Assembly: GCA_013415575.1 (NCBI GenBank)
Contig: JAAEES010000070.1
Coordinates: forward strand, 1-6,029
Length of the DNA stretch: 6,029 nucleotides
Source: Methanomicrobiales archaeon
Lineage (GTDB): Archaea; Halobacteriota; Methanomicrobia; Methanomicrobiales; Methanospirillaceae
Direction: 5' to 3'
Both the position numbers and the translations under genes were made by a program. Shown piece after piece: positions 1-6,029 of this stretch (position 1 is its first letter; each line of letters starts with the position of its first letter). Under the pieces are notes generated by a model. The model had not been told where the DNA came from. It did not search any database and saw only the letters and a list, made by a program, of their open reading frames with translations.

Positions 1-1009
1 TGAAAACGGTATGGCTATCTTCTGCGGCACCATCCAGCTCGGAGGGGACAGGTCCGACCTCGAGTGCACCATCATCGAGCCTCCCGAGCCGCTCAACCTG
101 TACATGTACCGGTGCAGCTCGAATTTCGAGCTTGAGCCCCTCAAGGAAATGCTCGAAGAGAAGAACGTGTATGGCCTGCTGGTTCTCGACCGGAGGGAGG
201 CCTACTGGGGATTCTTACGGGGAAACCGGATCGAACCTATCGGGGGTGTCACTTCGACGGTCCCGGGTAAGCAGCGGAAAGGCGGTCAGTCCAGCGTCCG
301 GTTCCAGCGTCTCCGGGAGATCGCCATCAACGAGTTCTATACCAAGATCGGTGAGCGGGCAAGCGACATCTTCCTTGCCGAGAAAGACTTTTTCGAACGG
401 TTCAGGGGAGTCCTGATCGGCGGACCGAGCCCGACAAAGGAAGAATTCGAGGCCGGCCAGTACCTCCACCACGAGATTCAGAAACGGATCATCGGCCTCT
501 TCGATGTTGCTTACACCAACGAGAGCGGACTTCCCGAGCTCGTCGATGCCGCCAAGGACGCACTCAAGGGCATGGATGTGGTGAAAGAGAAGGAGATCAT
601 GAACCGGTTCCTGAAGGAGCTGGTCAAGGATAACGGTCTCTCGGCATACGGGGAAGAGAGTATCCGGAAGAACCTCGATCTCGGTGCTGTGGACATCCTC
701 CTCCTCTCAAGCCGCCTTAGGAAATCACGGGTAACCATCACCTGCCAGAGTTGTGGCCATTCGGAAGAGCGGACCATCTCGATTGAACCCGGAAAGACGG
801 TGGATGATATCCTTGCCACCACCTGCCGGAAGTGCAGTGCTCCGATGATCGTGGATTCGGAAGTGGATATCGTGGAAGAGCTCACGACCCTGGCCGATCA
901 AACCAGCACGAGGGTGGAGATCATCTCTGATGATTTTGAGGAAGGGGTCATCCTCTACACTGCATTCGGCGGGATTGCGGCCATCCTAAGATACAGGACG
1001 GGATTCTGA
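1..1009 (+). CDS. prf1: Peptide chain release factor aRF1, 5'-truncated by window edge
   Basis: Archaeal class I release factor (eRF1/Pelota-like fold), which reads all three stop codons in the ribosomal A site and triggers peptidyl-tRNA hydrolysis. The reading frame is open to the left edge (first full codon at 2, reading E-N-G before the Met at 11), so that Met is internal. About 335 residues are visible. aRF1 is usually near 410-420, so roughly 80 residues of domain 1, including the NIKS stop-codon recognition loop, lie outside. The catalytic GGQ of domain 2 is at 281-289 within RKGGQSSVRFQRLRE, a typical aRF1 context. Domain 3 carries two CxxC pairs (Cys codons at 743, 752, 824 and 833) that would bind zinc, followed by the usual acidic C-terminus ending in GGIAAILRYRTGF. 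The TGA stop overlaps the argS ATG by one base (TGATG), indicating translational coupling. Identification is secure. Confidence 0.96.
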   Translation, partial: ENGMAIFCGTIQLGGDRSDLECTIIEPPEPLNLYMYRCSSNFELEPLKEMLEEKNVYGLLVLDRREAYWGFLRGNRIEPIGGVTSTVPGKQRKGGQSSVRFQRLREIAINEFYTKIGERASDIFLAEKDFFERFRGVLIGGPSPTKEEFEAGQYLHHEIQKRIIGLFDVAYTNESGLPELVDAAKDALKGMDVVKEKEIMNRFLKELVKDNGLSAYGEESIRKNLDLGAVDILLLSSRLRKSRVTITCQSCGHSEERTISIEPGKTVDDILATTCRKCSAPMIVDSEVDIVEELTTLADQTSTRVEIISDDFEEGVILYTAFGGIAAILRYRTGF

Positions 1010-2673
1010 TGTATCTGGAAACGTTTGAGACCATCAGGCAGGCGCTTGCTGCGGCAACCGGGATCGAACATCCACCCCTAGCCGATGGAGGGGCTCATGC
1101 AGATTTTGCCTCTACGATTGCCTTCGATCTGGCAAAAGAGCTGAAAAGACCTCCCGTACAAATCGCCGTAGAGCTTGCTGAGACCCTTGCGGGTGATTCA
1201 TCATTGCAGACTATCCGGATAGAGACCAGGGGGCCGTACATCAACTTCCACACCGGGGACGATTTTGTCAGGGGGACGCTTTCACAGGCGATCCTTCCCG
1301 GCTATGGAAACCTTCCGGTCAAGCCTGAGCGAATCGTGCTGGAGCATACCAGTGCAAACCCAAACGGACCGCTCCACGTCGGCCACATCAGGAACACCAT
1401 CATCGGGGACACCCTTGTCCGGTCATTCCGGAAAGCAGGATACCCTGTTGAAGTGCAGTACTATGTTAATGACATGGGGCGCCAGATCGCCATCGTTGTC
1501 TGGGGATTCACCCACCTTGACAGCGCCCCACGTGAGAGTGAGAAAGGGGACCACCATGTTGCACGCGTATACATCGCCGCAAACCGGGAGATGGAAGCCG
1601 ATCCGGCGATTGTCAGCGAGGTTGACCGCTTCATGCAGAAGGTTGAGAAAGGCGATGCGGAAACGGTTTCCCTCTTCAGGAAAGTGGTAAGCGAGTGTCT
1701 CGATGGCTTCAGAGAGACGCTGTCCCTTCTTCACGCCCGGCACGACCGGTTCGTCTGGGAGAGCGATTTTATCCGGAACGGCGATACCTCCCGGGTGATA
1801 GACCGTCTGAAACGACAGGACGAATGTCATCAAGACGGAACACTCTGGATAGACCTCTCGGCTGCCGGGATTGAAAAGGAGTACGTGCTCCGGAGAAGCG
1901 ATGGGACGACGGTCTATGCCGCCCGGGATCTCGCCTACCATATCTGGAAAGGCAGGAATTTTGACCGTGTGATCGATGTGCTGGGGGCAGACCACAAGCT
2001 GATCGGGTCCCAGCTCATCGCAACCCTGAAGCTGCTCGGTGAACGGACGCCGGAGATCGTCCATTTTGAGTTTGTCTCGCTCCCTGAGGGGTCAATGAGC
2101 ACCCGGGCAGGCAAGTTCATTTCCGCCGATGAACTGATCGAGGAAGTCACCCGGAGAGCCTTTGACGAGGTCTCGGCCCGGCGCAAAGACCTCGACGAGG
2201 AGGCCCGGTGGGCGATCGCGCGGTCGGTTGCCATCGCTGCCATCCGGTACGACATTGTCAAGATATCTCCCGAGAAAAGCACGGTTTTTGACTGGAAGGA
2301 GGCCCTCGACTTCGAGCGGCAGAGCGGACCCTATATTCAGTATGCACATGCCCGGGCCTGCAGTATCCTCGGGAAAGCCGGTGAGTTCGAGCCGGCCTTT
2401 ACACTCTCCATGGAGAGTGAGATCGCGCTTGCCAAGCACATCGCCAAGTTTCCCTGGGTTCTGGCAAACTCCGTCAGGGATCTGCGGCCCCATCTCATCG
2501 CCACCTATGCCAGGGAGCTGGCAGATCTCTTCAATGTCTTCTACCAGTTTGAGCCGGTCCTCAAGAGCGAGGGGGAGACGAAAAACAGCCGCCTCACCCT
2601 GGTGCTGGCGACGAAAAATACTCTCAAGGAGGCACTCGAGACCCTTGGCATTGAAGCCCTCGCCACCATGTAA
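1009..2673 (+). CDS. argS: Arginyl-tRNA synthetase (class Ia)
   Basis: Cytoplasmic enzyme that attaches arginine to tRNA(Arg) using ATP; members of this family generally need tRNA to activate the amino acid. The 554-residue length is normal. In order: an N-terminal ArgRS-specific tRNA-binding (Add-1) domain at about 1-85; a Rossmann catalytic core with the HIGH motif as HVGH at residues 123-126 in SANPNGPLHVGH; the signature loop GSMSTRAGK at 361-369 in the KMSKS position; and a helical anticodon-binding DALR domain from about 430, opened by QYAHAR at 444-449. The C-terminus LGIEALATM resembles the family's usual LGIEAPERM ending, which supports the TAA stop. The ATG at 1009 overlaps the prf1 stop; only a weak AGGA (995-998) precedes it, so coupling to prf1 translation is likely. 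The signature loop lacks both lysines of KMSKS; variants of this loop are known in ArgRS. Identification is secure. Confidence 0.97.
   Translation: MYLETFETIRQALAAATGIEHPPLADGGAHADFASTIAFDLAKELKRPPVQIAVELAETLAGDSSLQTIRIETRGPYINFHTGDDFVRGTLSQAILPGYGNLPVKPERIVLEHTSANPNGPLHVGHIRNTIIGDTLVRSFRKAGYPVEVQYYVNDMGRQIAIVVWGFTHLDSAPRESEKGDHHVARVYIAANREMEADPAIVSEVDRFMQKVEKGDAETVSLFRKVVSECLDGFRETLSLLHARHDRFVWESDFIRNGDTSRVIDRLKRQDECHQDGTLWIDLSAAGIEKEYVLRRSDGTTVYAARDLAYHIWKGRNFDRVIDVLGADHKLIGSQLIATLKLLGERTPEIVHFEFVSLPEGSMSTRAGKFISADELIEEVTRRAFDEVSARRKDLDEEARWAIARSVAIAAIRYDIVKISPEKSTVFDWKEALDFERQSGPYIQYAHARACSILGKAGEFEPAFTLSMESEIALAKHIAKFPWVLANSVRDLRPHLIATYARELADLFNVFYQFEPVLKSEGETKNSRLTLVLATKNTLKEALETLGIEALATM
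2626..2632 (+). promoter_or_regulatory. Candidate Shine-Dalgarno for taw1
   Basis: AAGGAGG lies inside the argS coding sequence, 12 nt before TTG 2645 and 18 nt before TTG 2651. The spacing is longer than typical, and it favours the 2645 start. It also encodes an ordinary Lys-Glu in argS, so the match may be coincidental. Confidence 0.35.
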
Positions 2674-3547
2674 GGCACTCAGGACTCAGGGATATCAGTT
2701 CGTCGCGCCTGACTCCTCTGCAGCGGTCAAACCCTGCCTCTGGTGCAAGAAAGCCCTCAAAGGGGGCGCAAAATGCTACAAAAACCAGTTCTACGGGGTG
2801 GAGAGCCACCGCTGCGTGCAGATGACCCCGACGCTCCGGTGCAATCATCGCTGCCTCTTCTGCTGGCGGTCGTTTGAGCATGAATATCCGGGCGAACGCG
2901 AGTGCACTCCTGAAGAGATCGTCAGGAAGATTCCGGATCTCCAGAAGAGGGCTCTTTCAGGGTACAAGGTTTCCCCCTACGTGACCGCAGAGCGGTTTTC
3001 CGAGGCGCTTTCCCCGAAGCATGTGGCCATCTCACTCTCCGGAGAACCGACCCTCTACCCCCACCTCCCGGAGCTGATTGATCTGCTCACGCGGGAAGGC
3101 TACTCCACCTTCCTGGTCTCCAATGGAACCCGGCCATGGGTGATCGAGCGGTGCAACCCCTTCCAGACCTATATCTCACTCCCGGCACCGGACCGGGATT
3201 CCTACCTCCGGATCTGCCGGCCGGAAGATGACTACTGGGACCGTATCGGTGAGAGCCTCTCTCTCCTTGGAACGAGGCGATCTGCAATCCGCATCACCCT
3301 GGTGCAGGGTCATAATACCTTCGCTCCTGAAAAGTACGCCGCGATCCTGCAGGACTCCGGGGCAACCTTCGTTGAGGTGAAGGGATATATGTATCTTGGA
3401 TACAGTAGAAAACGATTGGGAAGGGAGAATATGCCGCAACACGAGGATGTACGGGCATTTGCCGGGAGGGTTGCCGGGCACTGCGATTACCGGATCACTG
3501 ACGAGAACCCTGCGAGCAGGGTGGTGCTTCTGGAGCGGGACGTATGA
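2645..3547 (+). CDS. taw1: S-adenosyl-L-methionine-dependent tRNA 4-demethylwyosine synthase (Taw1/TYW1)
   Basis: Radical SAM enzyme that condenses pyruvate with m1G37 of tRNA(Phe) to form the tricyclic 4-demethylwyosine (imG-14), the committed step of wyosine synthesis. The radical SAM cluster motif CX3CX2C is CNHRCLFC, with Cys codons at 2840, 2852 and 2861. Three upstream Cys at 2735, 2774 and 2813, each 13 residues apart, match the ligands of the family's second 4Fe-4S cluster. A GEPT motif (3041-3052) and SNGTRP (around 3119-3136) fit the SAM-binding barrel. The start is uncertain: the conserved N-terminus (LRTQGYQFV) begins right after the argS stop, no ATG or GTG lies in frame nearby, and TTG codons at 2645 and 2651 give 300 or 298 residues, close to the roughly 310 of characterised archaeal enzymes. 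The open frame reaches back to an ATG at 2162, but that part is argS read out of frame. It overlaps sepS by 4 nt (ATGA). The function is secure and the start is not. Confidence 0.93.
   Translation: MALKPSPPCKALRTQGYQFVAPDSSAAVKPCLWCKKALKGGAKCYKNQFYGVESHRCVQMTPTLRCNHRCLFCWRSFEHEYPGERECTPEEIVRKIPDLQKRALSGYKVSPYVTAERFSEALSPKHVAISLSGEPTLYPHLPELIDLLTREGYSTFLVSNGTRPWVIERCNPFQTYISLPAPDRDSYLRICRPEDDYWDRIGESLSLLGTRRSAIRITLVQGHNTFAPEKYAAILQDSGATFVEVKGYMYLGYSRKRLGRENMPQHEDVRAFAGRVAGHCDYRITDENPASRVVLLERDV
2677..2690 (+). repeat. 7-nt tandem duplication ACTCAGG x2 at the taw1 N-terminus
   Basis: Two exact adjacent copies of ACTCAGG begin four bases after the argS stop codon and encode part of LRTQG in Taw1. 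Because the unit is not a multiple of three, gain or loss of a copy would change the frame linking the upstream start to the Taw1 body. It may be chance. Confidence 0.6.
3532..3535 (+). promoter_or_regulatory. Ribosome binding site for sepS
   Basis: GGAG inside the end of taw1, 8 nt before the sepS ATG at 3544. This normal spacing supports that ATG, which also forms the ATGA overlap with the taw1 stop. Confidence 0.5.
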
Positions 3548-5127
3548 GGTTTGACCCGGAAGAGTACCGGAAGAAGGCCCGTGAGCATTTTGAAGAGGCC
3601 TGGCATGCGGGCACCCGTGTATCCACGCCTGCCCGGTCCAGGAACCAGTATCCCCGGCTCGCGTACCGGCAGGCCAGTCCACACCCCGTTTTTGCCATGG
3701 TACAGCGGCTCAGGGAGACTTACCTTTCCCTCGGATTTGATGAAGCCTGCAACCCCATCATCGTTGAGGAGCAGGAAGTCTACCGGCAGTTCGGCCCCGA
3801 GGCACGCGCTGTTCTTGACCGGGTATTCTATCTTGGCGGCCTCGAACGGCCGAACCAGGGAATCGGGAAGGCCGAACTGGAGGGGATTGCCGGGATAACG
3901 GGAAAGCAGGTCACCGCAGAAGAGGAGGAGCGGCTCAGGGAGCTCCTCCAGGCATACAAGAAATCGGCAGTCGACGGCGATGATCTCGTCCATGCCACTT
4001 CACAGGTGCTCGGTATCGATGACGGGATGACCGTTGAAATCTACGATAGGGTCTTTTCCGCGTTCAGGGAACTCTCGCCCCGGTCGTCACGGAGCACGCT
4101 CCGGAGCCACATGACCAGCGGCTGGTTCATAACCCTCGGTGAGATCTGGGAGAAACGTCCCCTGCCTCTCCGCTTATTCTCAATTGATCGCTGCTTCAGG
4201 AGGGAGCAGGAAGAGGGGCCGACCCGTCTGATGAGCTACCACTCCGCTTCATGCGTGGTTGCCGGAGAAGATGTCACCATCGATGAGGGAAAAGCGGTCA
4301 GCAGGGCGCTGCTCTCGGCATTCGGATATACCGACTTCCGGTTCATGCCGGATGAGAAACGCTCCAAGTACTATATGCCCGGCACCCAGACCGAAGTCTA
4401 CGCCCGCCATCCGGTACACGACTGGGTGGAGGTTGCAACCTTCGGGCTGTACTCCCCCTCGGCGCTCGGTGAATACGGGATTGGCATCCCGGTCATGAAC
4501 CTGGGACTCGGGGTGGAACGCCTGGCGATGATCGCCTATGGCGCCGATGATATCAGGAAGATGACTTTTCCCCAGTTCTTCCCGTCACCACTGTCCGATT
4601 TCGAGATCGCCCGGGCGGTTGACGTGCGCGAGGAGCCGGAAACAAATGAGGGGAAGGAACTAGCACAGGCTGTTATTGCTGCCGCTCTGGCCCATGGCAG
4701 CGAGCCGGGGCCCTGCTCTTTTTCTGCGTACGAGGGAAAACTTGCCGGGCGGGAGGTGACGGTCTTTGTCGAGGAGCCGGAAACAGGATCAAAGCTTCTC
4801 GGTCCGGCCTGCGGAAATGAGATCGTTGTCTATCAGGGGTCGGTCCTCGGCATCCCCGATAACGAGAAATGGAAGGAGGTGCGGGAGAAAGGTGTTGCCA
4901 CCGGCATCACCTACCTCTCGGCCGTTGCAGTGCTGGCCGCGGCCCGGATTGAATCCGGGGCGCGGTGCGGTGAGGCAATCACCATCCAGGTGAAGATGGC
5001 AAAGCTTCCGAGCGACATCAATATCCGCATCGATGAGTATGCCATGCGGTTTATCACCGACAATAATAAAAAGGTAGATGTCCGCGGACCGGTATTCCTC
5101 ACCGTCCGCTCTGAAATTGCCGGGTGA
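3544..5127 (+). CDS. sepS: O-phosphoseryl-tRNA(Cys) synthetase (SepRS)
   Basis: Class II synthetase related to the PheRS alpha chain. It charges tRNA(Cys) with O-phosphoserine, which SepCysS then converts to Cys-tRNA(Cys). The 527 residues are close to the family's usual size (about 535). The N-terminus MRFDPEEYRKKARE is typical. The catalytic domain runs to about residue 345: motif 2 is DRCFRREQ at 215-222 and motif 3 is GLGVERLAM at 321-329. Residues that appear to correspond to the known phosphoserine pocket (Thr188, Ser231, Ser233, Asn325 in the Archaeoglobus enzyme, recalled from the literature) are T191, S234, S236 and N319. This pocket separates SepRS from PheRS. The remaining C-terminal part, about 350-527, would hold the anticodon-binding domain. 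The start overlaps taw1 by 4 nt and has a GGAG upstream, so co-translation is expected. Partner SepCysS and any CysRS are not in this window. Identification is secure. Confidence 0.96.
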   Translation: MRFDPEEYRKKAREHFEEAWHAGTRVSTPARSRNQYPRLAYRQASPHPVFAMVQRLRETYLSLGFDEACNPIIVEEQEVYRQFGPEARAVLDRVFYLGGLERPNQGIGKAELEGIAGITGKQVTAEEEERLRELLQAYKKSAVDGDDLVHATSQVLGIDDGMTVEIYDRVFSAFRELSPRSSRSTLRSHMTSGWFITLGEIWEKRPLPLRLFSIDRCFRREQEEGPTRLMSYHSASCVVAGEDVTIDEGKAVSRALLSAFGYTDFRFMPDEKRSKYYMPGTQTEVYARHPVHDWVEVATFGLYSPSALGEYGIGIPVMNLGLGVERLAMIAYGADDIRKMTFPQFFPSPLSDFEIARAVDVREEPETNEGKELAQAVIAAALAHGSEPGPCSFSAYEGKLAGREVTVFVEEPETGSKLLGPACGNEIVVYQGSVLGIPDNEKWKEVREKGVATGITYLSAVAVLAAARIESGARCGEAITIQVKMAKLPSDINIRIDEYAMRFITDNNKKVDVRGPVFLTVRSEIAG

Positions 5128-5150
5128 TACCCGGGTTCCGGTTCATTTTT
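5120..5150 (+). terminator. Possible terminator at the end of the prf1-argS-taw1-sepS unit
   Basis: CCGGGT (5120-5125) and ACCCGG (5129-5134) form a perfect 6-bp stem with a 3-nt loop that covers the sepS stop codon. A run of five T follows at 5146-5150. Archaeal termination depends mainly on the T-run, and this one is short and lies 11 nt past the stem, so the call is tentative. The T-run falls within the end of the convergent gene. Read on the - strand, the hairpin has no T-run after it. Confidence 0.35.
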
Positions 5151-6029
5151 CCATTGCTTTATCCTGAACGTGTGGTTCCGGCCGGATAAGGATTTTTCCG
5201 ATTTTCCCGCTGTATTTTGCCACGAACGCTCCGATGATGGAAGTGACGATCACCATGAAGGCGATCGCGCTGGAGACCATAGCCGACCCGTAGAGCGCTG
5301 CGATGGCGATGGAGAATTCCCCCCTCCCTATCGTATTCGCCCATATCTCAATGCCTGAATGCGAATTCCGGTGTATCAGCTTTCCGATGGCAATGCCTGA
5401 CGCATACTTGGAGACCACGGCGAGGATGCTGATGGCAAGCAGGGCGGGGATGGAGATCCCTTCGGCAAACAGGTTCACCGTGATGCCGAAGAAGACAAAG
5501 AAGATCACCAGGAAGACATCTTTGAACGGCCGGGACTGCACTTCGAACGAGACCGGGTCGATGGTACCAAGGAAGGTCCCAAACGCAATGACCATGAATG
5601 ATTCCGGTATCCCCAGGTACACCGACAGGGCCGAGATCCCCAGGACCACCGAGAAGGTGAGGAGTACCGGGAGTTCGTCATCGCGTTTAAGAACCCAGGT
5701 GATCTGGTCCTTTCCAAACCTGATGACCGCATAGAGGACAGCAAGCACGGTAAGGGTCTTGACCAGGATAGCCAGCGGATGGTCCATCTGAGGCCCGAGG
5801 AAGGCGAGGATGAGGATAACCACGATGTCCTCAAAGACCATCAGCCAGACGATGGTTTCCGATTCCCGCATCAGGAGTTTCCGGTTCTCGATCAGCGAAC
5901 TTACGGCCATCGCCGTGGAGCTGATGAAGAACGCAGCCGCAACGATCAGGGCATCAACCAGCGGAAAACCGAGCGCATATGCGGCAAGAAAACCGATGAC
6001 CACGTTGATATTCAGGTCGATGAGCCCGC
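5143..6029 (-). CDS. Kef-type (CPA2) cation/proton antiporter membrane domain, 5'-truncated by window edge
   Basis: Integral membrane exchanger of the Na+/H+ exchanger superfamily (CPA2 branch), moving Na+ or K+ against protons across the cytoplasmic membrane. The frame stays open to the right edge (GLIDLNINV precedes the GTG at 6003-6001), so that GTG is internal and the N-terminal half is missing. About 295 residues are visible, with roughly nine or ten hydrophobic segments. Numbering from that GTG, family marks include SSTAMAVSSLIENRK at 28-42, the acidic FED at 57-59 where Kef proteins carry FQD in the ion-binding helix, IFFVFFGITVN near 167-177, and RGEF at 227-230 before the last helices. 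The protein ends about 25 residues after the last helix in a charged tail, with no TrkA-N/RCK nucleotide-binding domain such as KefB/KefC carry. It converges on sepS with 15 nt between the stops. Ion specificity cannot be told from sequence. Confidence 0.9.
   Translation of the reverse strand, partial: GLIDLNINVVIGFLAAYALGFPLVDALIVAAAFFISSTAMAVSSLIENRKLLMRESETIVWLMVFEDIVVILILAFLGPQMDHPLAILVKTLTVLAVLYAVIRFGKDQITWVLKRDDELPVLLTFSVVLGISALSVYLGIPESFMVIAFGTFLGTIDPVSFEVQSRPFKDVFLVIFFVFFGITVNLFAEGISIPALLAISILAVVSKYASGIAIGKLIHRNSHSGIEIWANTIGRGEFSIAIAALYGSAMVSSAIAFMVIVTSIIGAFVAKYSGKIGKILIRPEPHVQDKAMEK

Noticed and set aside
1423..2064. 213-codon open frame on the - strand opposite argS
   Set aside because: It lies entirely antisense to the conserved ArgRS core, its translation shows no recognisable domain, and GC-rich codon bias easily opens such frames.
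2162..2644. Upstream extension of the taw1 reading frame to an ATG at 2162
   Set aside because: The translation is Ser/Arg/Pro-rich out-of-frame argS sequence with no Taw1 similarity; conserved Taw1 residues begin only after about 2675.
2668..2673. One-base frameshift at the argS-taw1 junction that would give taw1 an ATG start (MKALRTQGYQF)
   Set aside because: Deleting the T at 2671 would remove the argS stop and fuse ArgRS to Taw1, whereas argS ends naturally in a family-like LGIEALATM. It is kept only as something to check in reads.
3176..3993. Two overlapping 168-codon frames on the - strand opposite taw1 and sepS
   Set aside because: They are antisense to two well-supported genes, have low-complexity composition and show no motif.
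5141..5169. GTTCA/TGAAC inverted repeat as a second terminator hairpin
   Set aside because: A 5-bp stem with a 19-nt loop is too weak to support a call.
5303..5734. 143-codon open frame on the + strand opposite the antiporter
   Set aside because: It is antisense to clear transmembrane coding sequence; its Met/Thr/Arg-rich translation is typical of a reversed membrane protein gene.

Overview
The window looks like a chromosomal segment of a methanogenic archaeon, probably of the order Methanomicrobiales. It carries archaeal peptide chain release factor aRF1, the archaeal wyosine enzyme Taw1, and O-phosphoseryl-tRNA synthetase (SepRS), an enzyme known essentially from methanogens and their close relatives. 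The GC-rich codon use and tightly overlapping genes fit that group. The order-level placement is inferred from protein character and was not tested by a search.

Layout. From the left edge to about position 5127, four genes run on the + strand with overlapping ends: prf1 (aRF1, 5' end cut by the window), argS (arginyl-tRNA synthetase, 1-nt TGATG overlap), taw1 (tRNA-Phe G37 tricyclic-base synthase, which starts inside the end of argS, apparently at a TTG) and sepS (SepRS, 4-nt ATGA overlap). This is almost certainly one transcription unit whose promoter lies upstream of the window. A short GC hairpin followed by a T-run sits at the end of sepS and may end the transcript. A convergent gene on the - strand follows after 15 nt: the C-terminal part of a Kef-type (CPA2) cation/proton antiporter membrane domain, whose 5' end is beyond the right edge.

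How the genes fit together. The four co-oriented genes all act on translation: chain termination, Arg-tRNA charging, maturation of the base 3' of the tRNA-Phe anticodon, and the first step of the indirect route to Cys-tRNA. SepRS makes Sep-tRNA(Cys), which SepCysS (not in this window) converts to Cys-tRNA(Cys). The antiporter is functionally unrelated.

Coding density is near complete and no gap exceeds 300 bases. I see no tRNA, rRNA, CRISPR array, insertion sequence or attachment site. I found no convincing new system. The points most worth checking are the taw1 start region (non-ATG start beside a 7-nt tandem repeat), the possible logic of pairing taw1 with sepS, and the lysine-poor signature loop of ArgRS.
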